Assembly: GCA_958296135.1 (NCBI GenBank)
Contig: CATQHZ010000001.1
Span: 3,348,001 to 3,412,000, forward strand
Length of the DNA stretch: 64,000 bases
Direction of reading: 5' to 3'
From: an uncultured Poribacteria bacterium
GTDB taxonomy: Bacteria; Poribacteria; WGA-4E; WGA-3G
The notes under the pieces were generated by a model that did no database searches, was not told the origin of the DNA, and worked only from the letters and a program-made list of their open reading frames with translations. The translations under genes and the position numbers were made by a program. This document shows positions 8,571-17,958 of the stretch, piece after piece. The number at the start of each line of letters is the position of its first letter. The stretch's first letter is position 1.

Positions 8571-9317
8571 TTAGCCATGAACAGCATCGGCGAACTGTTT
8601 CATCAGTTCAAACGAGCCATTTTCTTCAAGCACATTGCCTGTGACGATGAAATCCGCCCCGGCGTTGACTTTTTTCTCGGCGAGCACTGGCGTGCGGATG
8701 CCGCCGCCGACAATCAATGGAATGTTGATGTACGCTTTCACTGCGGCAATCATCGCATCCGAGACAGCGTGCTTCGCGCCACTGCCAGCCTCCAAGTAGA
8801 CGAGCTTCATACCGAGGTATTGGGCGGCTAACGCGTGCGGGCCCGCGATATCCGGCTTATTGCGCGGAATCGGCATCGTGCCACTCACGAATTCAACAGC
8901 AGTTCGGTTGCCGCCTTCAATCAACAAGTAGCCGGTGGGGATGGGTTCTAGCGCGTAGCGTTGAATCCACGGCGCGGCTTTCACCTGTTCCCCGATGAGA
9001 TAGTTCGGGTTTCTGCCACTGATGAGGCTCATGTAGAGAATCGCATCGGCGTGTGCAGTGAGGTGCATTGAGTCCCCCGGGAAAAGCACGATAGGGAGGC
9101 GTGTCGCGTTTTTCAACGTTTCCGCAATCGGATGCAAGGCGGTTGTTAAAAAACTGCCGCCGAGCAGAATCGCATCTGCACCTGCCTGTTCAACGTCGCA
9201 TGCAAGCCGGGCGCACGTCGCAACCTCACACTGCTCCGGATCGAGCAGGACAAGATAGCCAGCACGATGTCTATTCAGGACCTCGTGGAAGTGGTTCAGA
9301 ACCCAATGTGAAGCCAA
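8571..9317 (-). CDS. Geranylgeranylglyceryl phosphate synthase family protein
   Basis: This 248-residue TIM-barrel protein matches the GGGP synthase/PcrB family. Members join a polyprenyl diphosphate to sn-glycerol-1-phosphate by an ether bond, the first committed step of archaeal membrane lipids. Visible motifs are LVLLDPEQ (residues 21-28), ADAILLGGSF, YLEAGSGA and the phosphate-binding VGGGIRTP near the end. The length matches group II enzymes found in archaea and some Bacteroidetes-type bacteria. The start is a TTG (9317) with AAGGA upstream; a nearby alternative cannot be excluded. A UbiA prenyltransferase that could do the second step lies 1.3 kb upstream. The product chain length and stereochemistry are unproven. 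Confidence 0.88.
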   Translation of the reverse strand: MASHWVLNHFHEVLNRHRAGYLVLLDPEQCEVATCARLACDVEQAGADAILLGGSFLTTALHPIAETLKNATRLPIVLFPGDSMHLTAHADAILYMSLISGRNPNYLIGEQVKAAPWIQRYALEPIPTGYLLIEGGNRTAVEFVSGTMPIPRNKPDIAGPHALAAQYLGMKLVYLEAGSGAKHAVSDAMIAAVKAYINIPLIVGGGIRTPVLAEKKVNAGADFIVTGNVLEENGSFELMKQFADAVHG

Positions 9318-9383
9318 ATGGAAACGTTCCTTCTCAATAAAGCGTTTACGGATTTGCGCGTGTTTCCCGCGCGTGTCCTAATT

Positions 9384-9412
9384 ATTTTACCACATTTATG
9401 CCCATTTGTCAA
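9384..9412 (-). promoter_or_regulatory. Sigma70-type promoter for the GGGP synthase gene
   Basis: On the minus strand TTGACA (9412-9407), a 17-base spacer and TAAAAT (9389-9384) lie across and just past the end of the rRNA methyltransferase gene. The GGGP synthase gene can therefore be transcribed independently. Confidence 0.75.
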
Positions 9413-10662
9413 ATTATTCGCCGCGCCAATTCGTAGAGCAAAACGCCTGCAGCGACACCGACATTGAGCGACGCTTGGCTTTGCCTTCTTCCCGCTGCTG
9501 TTAGCACGCCAGGTGCCATCGGGATACCTACCAAGTCCGTGCAACCTTCGCGTGCCTGCACAGAAATACCGGTATGTTCATTGCCCACGACAACAGCGGT
9601 AGGCGGTTCAAGTTCTAGCGTGTAGAGGGATTTCTCGGTGTGCGCAGTCGCGCCTAGCACAGTCCAACCCGCCTTTTGAAGTGCTTCAAGTGCAGGTGCG
9701 GTATCCGCCGAGAAAAAGAGGGGAAAGCGGCCCACCGCGCCGCGCGCAGCACGAATGCAGTTTTTATGAAAAGGACTTGCGCCTTCGCCACACAGCAAAA
9801 CAGCAGAAACTCCTGCCGCGTCCGCTGTCCGCAGCGTCATTCCTAAATTATCAGGATTCCCGATATTTTCGGCGATGAGCAGCGTGCAACTCGGACTAAA
9901 GTGAAAATTTAGTTCATTAGATGCTGCCAAAAACCGGCGATAGTTGAGATGCACCGAAGCCACTACCAGCGGCACAGGACGAGTTGTGGTAACCGAACCC
10001 ATGATGCCATCGCTGACTTGGTAGTAGGCGAGATTCTCCGCATGCGCCCGCGTGAGAAGGCTTTTCCCTTCTGATGTCGCAAGGAAACCGGCAGTGTAGA
10101 GAATCGTTTCCACCGGCAATCCGTCTGCCACGGCGCGCGCAACGATGCGCGCCCCTTCTATCACAAATTGCTTGTGCGCAAGTTTGCCCTTTAAGGCGGT
10201 TAATTTCCGAAACTGTGAAGCGATTGCATCCTTGCGCCTCGAAATGGTTCGCCGTTCCGCCTTGTTCTCACTGCCCCGTTTGACACCCCGATAAAAGCAC
10301 CCTGCATCGGTTTGGACAAATTCACCCACTAGCACTTCCCTCAGCGCGTTGTCCATCCATGTCTCTGGGACATGAAACATGCCGATACTTTGCCGTGGAT
10401 AAGCGAGCAGAAGTTCGCGCAACGCCCTTTCCGTTGTGGCGGTGATGGACACTTCGTAGTCAACCCTTTCATTTTCCGCGTCCGTTTCGTGTGTCGTGCC
10501 CGTTGGCCACATTAGCATCACACCATCGATTTTTTGCCATCCAGAAACACTCACCTCATAGGAGCAATCCCCTGAGCGCGATGCCTTAAAACGGGAAACT
10601 GCATCGGAAACCTCGGTGCCTTCTCTCTCCAAAAAAGCGATGATGTTTTCGTAGATGTCCAT
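9409..10662 (-). CDS. TrmH/SpoU family RNA 2'-O-methyltransferase with N-terminal extension
   Basis: The protein has 417 residues. The C-terminal two-thirds form a SpoU-type methyltransferase: a substrate-binding domain (KGKLAHKQFVIEGARIVARAV) followed by the knotted SAM domain with LIAENIGNPDNLGMTLRTADAAG, AVVVGNEHTGIS and IPMAPGV...SQASLNVGVAAG, which methylates ribose 2'-OH groups in rRNA or tRNA. The first 130 residues (IYENIIAFLEREGTEVSD...) are an extra domain I do not recognise. The ATG at 10662 is 2 bases after the UbiA stop, implying translational coupling with that gene. Confidence 0.88.
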   Translation of the reverse strand: MDIYENIIAFLEREGTEVSDAVSRFKASRSGDCSYEVSVSGWQKIDGVMLMWPTGTTHETDAENERVDYEVSITATTERALRELLLAYPRQSIGMFHVPETWMDNALREVLVGEFVQTDAGCFYRGVKRGSENKAERRTISRRKDAIASQFRKLTALKGKLAHKQFVIEGARIVARAVADGLPVETILYTAGFLATSEGKSLLTRAHAENLAYYQVSDGIMGSVTTTRPVPLVVASVHLNYRRFLAASNELNFHFSPSCTLLIAENIGNPDNLGMTLRTADAAGVSAVLLCGEGASPFHKNCIRAARGAVGRFPLFFSADTAPALEALQKAGWTVLGATAHTEKSLYTLELEPPTAVVVGNEHTGISVQAREGCTDLVGIPMAPGVLTAAGRRQSQASLNVGVAAGVLLYELARRII

Positions 10663-10664
10663 AA

Positions 10665-11540
10665 TTACCAAAACGTTCCGAGATAAATCGCCCCAAGCCC
10701 GATAAATATGTCCCACTTCATCCAGCGTTGAATGAAGGCGCAGTTTTCCTTAGCGGCATCTCTCCACAACCGAATGCCCAAGTAGAGGATAACCAGATCT
10801 ACGCCGAGCACAACAACCACTAAATAGATGCCTGAATACCACCCGAATAGGTACGGGATAGGACTCAACAAGATGACTACGGCTAAGCAGACTAACGCGA
10901 TTTTCACGGCGAGTCGCGGGTTGAGAATCGCCAGCGTCTTAACACCGTTTTTCAAGTCGCCCTCCGTGTCCTCGAGGTCTTTCACAATTTCGCGCGGCAA
11001 TGTGAACAAGAACGCGAACATTGCAGGAACAAGCGTGCCTGCCACCGATTCTATCGCTACGCCGCCGGCAATGAAGGTTAACCCTGTCAATCCGCTGACA
11101 ACTAGATTGCCAATGAACGGCGTGCGTTTCAGCCAGAGCGCGTAGGTGAAAACGGCGATGGAGACGAGCATCGCGATGCCGAGTGCGTAAACGTTGATGC
11201 ACGCGCCAAGCCCGATGCCAAGAGCGATGAGGCATATCGCAAAAATCAGCGCGGCGCGCCTGCGAATGCGCCCGGAAGGGAGCGGCCGCTGGGCCCTGTT
11301 GATGCAATCGATGTCGTAATCACAGTAATCGTTTATCGCGTTTCCAGCGGAGAGCAAGACAAGTGCCGAGACAGAGACAAGCCAGATTCGGATATCAATG
11401 AGGTTCTCCCACCTGTCTGCGCTAGCAAACATGCCACCGAGCCACGCGGAAACAAAAGCGATGACACCATTCAGTGGGCGCGCCAACTCAACATAATTTT
11501 TCGTCTGTCGCAATGCGTTCGATAAAGTAGATTGGTGCAA
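10665..11540 (-). CDS. UbiA family prenyltransferase, DGGGP synthase-like
   Basis: This 291-residue membrane protein has about eight to nine hydrophobic helices and both UbiA Asp-rich motifs: NDYCDYDIDCINRAQRPLPS (about residues 88-107) and REIVKDLEDTEGD (about 183-195). The family transfers polyprenyl groups to aromatic or glycerolipid acceptors. The NRAQRPLPSG form and the nearby GGGP synthase gene suggest digeranylgeranylglyceryl phosphate synthase, which adds the second prenyl chain in archaeal-type lipids. A menaquinone- or haem-related UbiA is the alternative. It is coupled to the downstream methyltransferase gene and lies 128 bases after lpxD. Confidence 0.88.
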   Translation of the reverse strand: MHQSTLSNALRQTKNYVELARPLNGVIAFVSAWLGGMFASADRWENLIDIRIWLVSVSALVLLSAGNAINDYCDYDIDCINRAQRPLPSGRIRRRAALIFAICLIALGIGLGACINVYALGIAMLVSIAVFTYALWLKRTPFIGNLVVSGLTGLTFIAGGVAIESVAGTLVPAMFAFLFTLPREIVKDLEDTEGDLKNGVKTLAILNPRLAVKIALVCLAVVILLSPIPYLFGWYSGIYLVVVVLGVDLVILYLGIRLWRDAAKENCAFIQRWMKWDIFIGLGAIYLGTFW

Positions 11541-11668
11541 TCACATGTTCCTGCGTAAACCGTCATTACGGTGCCGGTCAAACTGCCGATGCAGCTCGCC
11601 TCTCTTGAGAGGCGTAACGGTGTCAATGACTACGTTCTTGATGCTACGGACAGCTCCTCGCGCGCCGC

Positions 11669-12742
11669 TTAATCTTTGCCCTCCAACGCTCGGATTTTCG
11701 CCTCCAATTCCACCACTCGTTTCTGGAGTTTGGTAAATTCAGGGAGAAGTTCGGGCAATTTTCGGGTGGCGGCGTGGATGCGCAATTCTTGTTGATGAGG
11801 CCGCGCGGGAAACCCGGAGAGATGACTGCCGGGCGGCATATCCTTCGTCACCGCGGATTTCGCGTAAACGACACTGTCATCACCGAGGGTGAGATGCCCG
11901 GCCGCCCCTGCATGTCCCGCGATGTTCACCCGGTTACCGATGATAGTGCTCCCCGCGATGCCGGCTTGCGCGGCGATGCAACAATCTTCTCCGATAACCA
12001 CGTTATGCGCAATTTGCACGAGGTTGTCCAATTTCGTCCCGCGCTTGATGTGCGTCACCGCGAGCGTTGCCCTGTCAATGGTAGTATTCGCGCCGATCTC
12101 AACGTCGTCCTCAATGATAACCGTGCCGATCTGCGGGATTTTGTGGTGCAGCGGCGTGCTTTTCTCACGGCGTGTGCCGACCGGCGCGAAGCCGAACCCA
12201 TCACTCCCTATGACCGCGCCGCAGTGAATAATCACCCGGTCGCCGATAGTTACCTCCTCGCGGATGTTGACGTGAGGGTAAATTAACCCATCGGCTCCGA
12301 TTTTGCTGCCTTCGCCGATATAGACGAACGGCTGGATGACGGTACCCTCGCCGATTTCAACGTTGTCGCCGATGACAGCGAACGCTTGGATGGCGACGCG
12401 CTCTCCAAGTTTCACATTCTTCCCGATAATCGCTGTCTCATCAACACCGGGGAGGGCCCGATGGTTTTTGTCCCACGCGAACATCTCCAAGACCTGGACA
12501 AATGCCCAGTAGGGGTTCTCCACGCGGATAGTCGGCATTCCGTTGCTGGCGACATCGCGGCCGATGATAATCGCTGCCGCCTTCGTTGTCGCTATAGCGG
12601 CGAGATACTTCGGGTTCGCGACGAAGGTAATCTGCGTCGGACAGGCCTCTTTAATCCCCGAAACGCCGCTAATCTCAATCTCACCGTCTCCGGATAACTC
12701 GCCGCCCAACTCTTTACAAATTTGCTTGAGTTTGATACGCAT
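11669..12742 (-). CDS. lpxD: UDP-3-O-(3-hydroxyacyl)glucosamine N-acyltransferase
   Basis: A 357-residue LpxD, which adds the second hydroxyacyl chain to UDP-GlcN in lipid A synthesis. It has the N-terminal uridine-binding domain (ISGVSGIKEACPTQITF...), a long left-handed beta-helix of hexapeptide repeats (about residues 105-305), the catalytic His in LVQIAHNVVIGEDC, and a C-terminal coiled-coil tail (LQKRVVELEAKIRALEG). It implies a lipid A-bearing outer membrane. It lies downstream of bamA and ompH, the order found in many diderm bacteria. Confidence 0.96.
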   Translation of the reverse strand: MRIKLKQICKELGGELSGDGEIEISGVSGIKEACPTQITFVANPKYLAAIATTKAAAIIIGRDVASNGMPTIRVENPYWAFVQVLEMFAWDKNHRALPGVDETAIIGKNVKLGERVAIQAFAVIGDNVEIGEGTVIQPFVYIGEGSKIGADGLIYPHVNIREEVTIGDRVIIHCGAVIGSDGFGFAPVGTRREKSTPLHHKIPQIGTVIIEDDVEIGANTTIDRATLAVTHIKRGTKLDNLVQIAHNVVIGEDCCIAAQAGIAGSTIIGNRVNIAGHAGAAGHLTLGDDSVVYAKSAVTKDMPPGSHLSGFPARPHQQELRIHAATRKLPELLPEFTKLQKRVVELEAKIRALEGKD

Positions 12743-12858
12743 TTTTTTGAATCGCTTCTTCTGTTGTTGCAGGAATCCACAGCAATGAGTGGAAAAACGT
12801 CACTCGAAAAAGGGACGTTATTTTCTCCAACCATACGAAAAATTCACCACGCACCGGG

Positions 12859-13404
12859 CTACTCGGTGTTTTCGTTTAACGAGCCTATCAACCGCTGTGT
12901 GAGATCGTGTTTTTCGTCCACATAAAGCACAACGAGCCCCTTTTCAAGGATAATGTCGTAGTCGTCCGCTTCACCGACTTCAATAATCCGGTCGCGGATC
13001 TCCTTGTAAATGGGTTCCATTAGTTCCTTCTCTTTGTTCAGCAGGCCCTGTTGGCTTTCCTGAGCCTTCCGCTGGTATTCCTGCTGTTTTCGGAGAATTT
13101 CCGCCTCCAGATCCGCTGTCTGCGCCTCCTCAACGAAGAGCTGCGTTTTCGCCTTTTTGTCTCGAAGGCTCCGGATTTCGTCCTCTAGCGCATTCAGGCT
13201 CTCCTCTAGGCGGCCCCCATACACTTGGAGGGTTCCAATAGCCGCCTTCGCTTTCTCATACCCCTCCAGCACCTTTTGCGTATTGACTACGCCGAGTTTA
13301 AAGGCCTCCTGGCCGATACTGCCAGAAATGAGGCAGAAAGAGGCGATTAAAACAATTAACATTGATAGGCGTGCTTTGGCAGCACGCGACCCAAGTGATT
13401 TCAT
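12859..13404 (-). CDS. OmpH/Skp family periplasmic chaperone
   Basis: This 181-residue protein has a signal peptide (MKSLGSRAAKARLSMLIVLI... ending near ISGSIGQ), then FKLGVVNTQKVLEGYEKAK, the typical OmpH/Skp opening. A long coiled coil follows (about residues 60-130, RSLRDKKAKTQLFVEEAQ...), and a short C-terminal return strand (YDIILEKGLVVLYVDEKHDLT). Skp binds unfolded outer-membrane proteins on the way to BamA. The ATG at 13404 was chosen because AAAGGAAA lies upstream and it directly starts the signal peptide. It is between bamA and lpxD in one likely operon. Confidence 0.92.
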   Translation of the reverse strand: MKSLGSRAAKARLSMLIVLIASFCLISGSIGQEAFKLGVVNTQKVLEGYEKAKAAIGTLQVYGGRLEESLNALEDEIRSLRDKKAKTQLFVEEAQTADLEAEILRKQQEYQRKAQESQQGLLNKEKELMEPIYKEIRDRIIEVGEADDYDIILEKGLVVLYVDEKHDLTQRLIGSLNENTE

Positions 13405-13593
13405 TTTTTGTATTTCCTTTCGGTGACTCAGCTCCCTCCTGGGAGGGAACAGTTGTCGGGTTGAATCCTTCATCGTCGTTGACGATGACTACATTTTCGG
13501 TGCCAAAACTTAGCGAAGGCATCCCCCACGTCAGCGGATGCGCATGGCAAGTTTCCCCGCCAAGGCATCTCTATCAAACGCTCGGGGTCAAGC

Positions 13594-16071
13594 CTAAAAG
13601 CCGGGGCCCACTGTGAAATGGAATTTGCCGGCCGGTTCTCCCGTAATCCGATCCAAGCCGTAGCCCCAGCCGAGTCGCACGAGCATGCCGAGCATCGTAA
13701 AACGGGCCTCAGCACCGACTGAGCGTTTCAGGTTGATTTCACGAAAGACGTTTGTCGTGCTCTCATCCCACACCTGTCCGATGTCAAAGAATAGTGCCGC
13801 CGTAAGTTGCGGGGAAACGGGAACGCGATATTCAAAGTTGGCGAAGAATACTTTATCTCCACCGTACGGGTTTAAACTATCGGGGTAAATCTCCCAATCC
13901 TCGTAGCCGCGAAGCGTATCCACACCACCGAGGAAGAAGCGTTCATAGAAGAGGAAATACGCGTCATTGCTTTTACTGCGCATGTAACCGGCACGGGCGT
14001 GCGCCGCAAAGACGTGATTCCACCACGGGCTGTAGAACCAACTAGTGTCCGCCGAGTATTTCTGGAACTGGTTGTCCGCACCCAAAATGCCGCCTGAATA
14101 TTCATAAGAGAGCGTATTCAGAGAGCCGGCTGTCGGGTCAAACACCGAAGTGCGGTAATCGCGGGTGTCCCTGCCCACAGCGAACAGAATACTTCGCGTC
14201 GACCGGTCAACGATTTGTTCGTCCGGATTGTGTGCTTCAACCGCTTCGTTACGGAAGCGGACGGACAGGTCGATGTCTTGCGTAATCGGGTGCCCAAGCG
14301 TCACAGAAGCCCCTCTTCTGCCCCAAACATACCGGTCGTACGAGTATAAGCTCCCTGCGCGACGCAGTGCAGAACCGACTGTGCCGTAGTAGCGGCGGAA
14401 GCGGCGGTTATCGTAAAGCCGTGCGTTCAGCCGCGTCGGGGTACCTAAAATCCACGGCGTTCCGAAACTGAGCTCGGCAGTGTGATGGTCGCGGGTGCCG
14501 AGCTCGCCTTTGACATGCAAGCGGTAGGCGCGCCCTCGGAAATTATTTTGTCCAACTTCGGCCACGCCGAAGATGCCGCCTTCGCTACCGTAACCGCCCC
14601 CGAGGCTCAGCATGCCAGTGCGCGGTGTCTCCGCGATGTTCACCCTGAGGTCCTTCCGATTTTCGTCGGCAGTATCGCTTGGGACAAAGTCAACGGCACG
14701 AATGAAGGAGCCCATTTGAAACAACCGTTGCCGCGCTTTCCGCAAGGATTTGACATCCAGCAACTCTTCGGATTTAATCTTCAACCAATCTAACTCGCGT
14801 TTGACGACGTGCTCCTTCGTTTTTTCCAACCCAGTAATCACGACTTTATTGATGATGATGATGTCCCCCTCGTTGATGTTCAGGGTGATGTTCACGACAC
14901 CGTTCACTTCATCAAACACGGGAATTGGCACGACTTCCGAGAGTAGGTAGCCTTTGTCAAGATAAGCCTGCTGCAGTTTTCCGATGGATTCATCGAAAGT
15001 GCCGCGGTTGAAAATTTCGCCTTCCGCCGGGTCAAGCATCCGGCGAATCTTTTTTTCTGAGAAGACTGCCTTTGCACCGGACTCCACTTCAAGGGTATAC
15101 GCGCCGATCACAAACTCGGGGCCTTCATCCACGGTGATGTCCAAAATCAGCCCGGTCTTGTCCTCCGTGAACCGCTTTTCATGTCCCAGGACTTTCACCT
15201 GTGCAAATCCCCGGTCTTGATAGTAGTTTCGGAGGTTGAGCGCTAAGTCTTCCTCTTCAAACAGCATCTGATCGAAGGGTTTGCCGGTGCGTGTCTTGAG
15301 CTGCTTTCGCAACTTGTTGACAGAAACGCGTTTATTCCCAATGAAGTTAATCTCCTCAATCCTGACGCGAGGGCCCTCATTGATCTCAAAGGTGACCTGG
15401 ATTGTTTTGGCTGCGCGGGTTTCTCCATCCGTAGGTTCCGCCTTGCTCTTTTCGTCCGGTTCAGTGTCGGTAACCTCCTCGGTGTTGAGGGGGCGGATGT
15501 GGGTTTGGATGCTCACCAAGTAGTAGCCCTTTTCGTGGTAGAGCTGCTTGAGCACGCGCTCGCTCTCCCACTGCCGCCGTTCGCTATAAATTTCGGCAGT
15601 CCGGAACGTCAACTTATCCTTGAGTTTGCCGGCACTCAACTCTTCATTGCCGATAAAGTTGATGTCGCCAATCTTCGGGCTTTCAACCACGTTGTAGATA
15701 ACCTCTAGCCCGCCATCCTTAATGGATTCCACCGCCACCGAGATGTCGGAGAAAAAGCCGGTATCCTTGTAGAGGCTCTCAATGTCCTTCGTGAGCAGTT
15801 CCTGAGAAATTTCCTGCCCGACGTGCGTCTGAATGAGCGTCCGCAACATCTCCTCAGACGTGGTGTGAACCCCCTTAAAGGAGACCTTTCTAACGACAAG
15901 CCTCTCGTCAACTGCGGATGGGGCGGGCTCTTCCGATGCGACGGTAGGTTCCGGAGCGGCTTGCACTGCCTGTTCTTCGGCATACACCGTGCCAACGCTT
16001 AGCCCGGCGATGACGAAAAAGGATAGGCAAAGCGCAGTGATTTGGGTTAACATGTCTCTTCTTTCATCCAT
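13594..16071 (-). CDS. bamA: Outer membrane protein assembly factor BamA
   Basis: An 825-residue Omp85 protein, the core of the BAM machine that inserts outer-membrane barrels. A signal peptide (cleavage near VYA/EEQ) is followed by five POTRA domains, recognisable by VRKVSFKGVHTTSEEML, IGDINFIGNEELSAGKL, IEEINFIGNKRVSVNKL, IGAYTLEVES and INKVVITGLEKTKEHVV. The C-terminal 16-strand D15 barrel includes LSLGGGYGSEGG and GGVDTLRGYED and ends in a terminal Phe. The ATG at 16071 has a GGAGG site 9 bases upstream. A charged linker (TDTEPDEKSKAEPTDGETR) interrupts POTRA 2. Confidence 0.97.
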   Translation of the reverse strand: MDERRDMLTQITALCLSFFVIAGLSVGTVYAEEQAVQAAPEPTVASEEPAPSAVDERLVVRKVSFKGVHTTSEEMLRTLIQTHVGQEISQELLTKDIESLYKDTGFFSDISVAVESIKDGGLEVIYNVVESPKIGDINFIGNEELSAGKLKDKLTFRTAEIYSERRQWESERVLKQLYHEKGYYLVSIQTHIRPLNTEEVTDTEPDEKSKAEPTDGETRAAKTIQVTFEINEGPRVRIEEINFIGNKRVSVNKLRKQLKTRTGKPFDQMLFEEEDLALNLRNYYQDRGFAQVKVLGHEKRFTEDKTGLILDITVDEGPEFVIGAYTLEVESGAKAVFSEKKIRRMLDPAEGEIFNRGTFDESIGKLQQAYLDKGYLLSEVVPIPVFDEVNGVVNITLNINEGDIIIINKVVITGLEKTKEHVVKRELDWLKIKSEELLDVKSLRKARQRLFQMGSFIRAVDFVPSDTADENRKDLRVNIAETPRTGMLSLGGGYGSEGGIFGVAEVGQNNFRGRAYRLHVKGELGTRDHHTAELSFGTPWILGTPTRLNARLYDNRRFRRYYGTVGSALRRAGSLYSYDRYVWGRRGASVTLGHPITQDIDLSVRFRNEAVEAHNPDEQIVDRSTRSILFAVGRDTRDYRTSVFDPTAGSLNTLSYEYSGGILGADNQFQKYSADTSWFYSPWWNHVFAAHARAGYMRSKSNDAYFLFYERFFLGGVDTLRGYEDWEIYPDSLNPYGGDKVFFANFEYRVPVSPQLTAALFFDIGQVWDESTTNVFREINLKRSVGAEARFTMLGMLVRLGWGYGLDRITGEPAGKFHFTVGPGF

Positions 16072-16120
16072 TTTCTTTCCTCCTATGCAGCGGTTTTCAG
16101 CGGCGGCGTTTTTGCATGGC

Positions 16121-16152
16121 GAGAGACAGTCAGAGACAGTCAGAGACAGTCA
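16121..16152. repeat. 10-bp tandem repeat between ilvE and bamA
   Basis: The unit CAGAGACAGT (first copy GAGAGACAGT) is repeated three times without gaps. It lies just downstream of the ilvE stop and upstream of bamA. Confidence 0.8.
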
Positions 16153-16180
16153 CTCGCCGTGTGGTATAGTGGCAGCGCGC

Positions 16181-17053
16181 CTACACGTAAATCGGCGTTC
16201 CGGTGCTGTTCGCCAACTGCCGGAATGCAGCCATAAGTTTCTGTGTCACGGCTCCGGGCTGCCCATCTCCGATGACACGTCTGTCGATGTTGACAACAGG
16301 GATAACCTCGGCTGCCGTGCCGGTTAGGAAGCACTCGTCTGCAATGTAGAGCGCGTGCCGTGTAAAGATGCGTTCTTCTACCTGCATGCCCGCGTCGCGC
16401 GCCAATTCGATGACGCTGTTCCGCGTAACGCCTTCTAAAATGCCGATGTGGACAGGCGGCGTGACAAGCACCCCGTTTTTCACCCAAAAGATATTATCGC
16501 CGCTGCACTCCACGACATAGCCATCGGCGTTGAGCATTAGCACCTCAACCGCCCCGGCTTGCTTCCCCTCAATTTTCGCCAAGATGTTATTGAGGTAGTT
16601 CAGCGACTTGATTCGGGGATTGATAGCTTCCGGATAATTCCGTCGGATTGAGGTGGTTACGATATCCAACCCCTCTTCATAAAAATTTTGTGGATAGAGG
16701 GTGATCTTATCTGCAATAATAATGATAGTGGGGTTCGGGCACTTGTCCGGGTCTAACCCCAGATCGCCGACACCGCGGGTGACGATCAAACGAATATAAG
16801 CCTCATGGAGGTTATTTCGACGGAGTGTCTCCAGTACCGTCTCCTTCATGGTTTCAATAGGAGTCGGAATCTGTAGCATAATGGATTTGGCAGAGTCGTA
16901 GAGTCGTTCGAGGTGTTCATCGAGTTTAAAGACGCGTCCGTTGTAGGAGCGGATGCCCTCAAAAACGCCGTCGCCGTAGAGCAACCCGTGGTCGAACACG
17001 GAAACTTTGGCTTCAGCCTGCGGTAAAAATTCTCCATCGATATAAATCAACAT
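16181..17053 (-). CDS. ilvE: Branched-chain amino acid aminotransferase
   Basis: A 290-residue class IV PLP aminotransferase that interconverts branched-chain amino acids and 2-oxo acids. Family marks include HGLLYGDGVFEGIRSYNGRVF, the PLP-lysine region RIKSLNYLNNILAKIEGK, VVECSGDNIFWVKNGVLVTPP and ADECFLTGTAAEVIPVV. The ATG at 17053 (MLIYIDGEFLP) was chosen over a TTG five codons upstream because GAAGGAAGGA forms its ribosome site. It lies downstream of lolD on the same strand; ilvD is about 30 kb away on the other strand. Confidence 0.93.
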   Translation of the reverse strand: MLIYIDGEFLPQAEAKVSVFDHGLLYGDGVFEGIRSYNGRVFKLDEHLERLYDSAKSIMLQIPTPIETMKETVLETLRRNNLHEAYIRLIVTRGVGDLGLDPDKCPNPTIIIIADKITLYPQNFYEEGLDIVTTSIRRNYPEAINPRIKSLNYLNNILAKIEGKQAGAVEVLMLNADGYVVECSGDNIFWVKNGVLVTPPVHIGILEGVTRNSVIELARDAGMQVEERIFTRHALYIADECFLTGTAAEVIPVVNIDRRVIGDGQPGAVTQKLMAAFRQLANSTGTPIYV

Positions 17054-17169
17054 AAATCCTTCCTTCAAACCGGTAGGCGCGAGCTCGCGAACACGCCGTC
17101 TACCTTCCTATTTATTCTGATGTTGAGCCTGATTGCAGAAAATAACGTCTCCTTTCCAGTGACGTTTTT

Positions 17170-17928
17170 CTACCACTTGCCAGCAGTACTGATTTTTCCA
17201 TCGACGAGGTGAACAGTTCTGTCAGCCCGCTCGGCGAGTTCCTTATTGTGTGTGACGATAACGAACGTCTGCCCGGCTTGCGCGTTCATAAGCCATAAAA
17301 GTTCTAACACCGCCTCGCTACTGCGCGAGTCCAGATTGCCTGTCGGTTCATCAGCGAGGACAACTTGGGGTTGATTCATCAGCGCGCGTGCGATTGCGAC
17401 ACGCTGCCGTTCGCCGCCGGAGAGTTGGCTCGGGTAGTGTTCCTGCCGTTCGGAGAGTCCGACGTAGGCGAGCAACTCTTGCGCCCTCGTATAAACGCTG
17501 CGCGTATCGTAACATGAGGCAATCTCCTTCGCCTTGTCCGTATGTGGGTGTACCGAACTTTGTTGGGTAACTCCCCCGAGAATCGCGCTCATTGCAACGT
17601 TTTCAAGCGCGGTAAATTCCGGCAGCAGATGATGAAACTGAAAGACAAAGCCGATGTGCTCGTTCCGGAACCGGGCGAGTGCCTTATCGGGAAAAGTGAA
17701 GATGTCCTGTTCTTCGTAAAAGACAGTTCCTGCTGTCGGCCGGTCCAGCGCGCCGAGGATATGGAGGAGTGTGCTTTTGCCCACGCCGGATGCGCCGACG
17801 ATGGCAAGCATCTCCGAAGGACGTACCATGAAATCCACGCCTTGCAGCACTGGAAGTTCTGCTTCGCCATCATAGTAGGATTTGTGTAAATCCTTAATGC
17901 GGATGAGTGCTTCTCGCGAGTGTGTCAC
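17170..17928 (-). CDS. lolD: Lipoprotein-releasing ABC transporter ATP-binding protein LolD
   Basis: A 252-residue ABC ATPase with Walker A GASGVGKST, Q-loop FQFHHLLPEFTALENV, signature LSGGERQRVAIARAL, Walker B VVLADEPTGNLD and the H-loop IVTHN. The HLLPEFTALENV stretch is characteristic of LolD, which powers release of lipoproteins from the inner membrane towards the outer membrane. It directly follows the lolC-type permease gene with a 63-base gap that holds a palindromic repeat. A MacB-type ATPase is the alternative but less likely given the partner. Confidence 0.94.
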   Translation of the reverse strand: MTHSREALIRIKDLHKSYYDGEAELPVLQGVDFMVRPSEMLAIVGASGVGKSTLLHILGALDRPTAGTVFYEEQDIFTFPDKALARFRNEHIGFVFQFHHLLPEFTALENVAMSAILGGVTQQSSVHPHTDKAKEIASCYDTRSVYTRAQELLAYVGLSERQEHYPSQLSGGERQRVAIARALMNQPQVVLADEPTGNLDSRSSEAVLELLWLMNAQAGQTFVIVTHNKELAERADRTVHLVDGKISTAGKW

Positions 17929-17958
17929 ACTGTCTCCCTATTTACGACTGACACGGAC

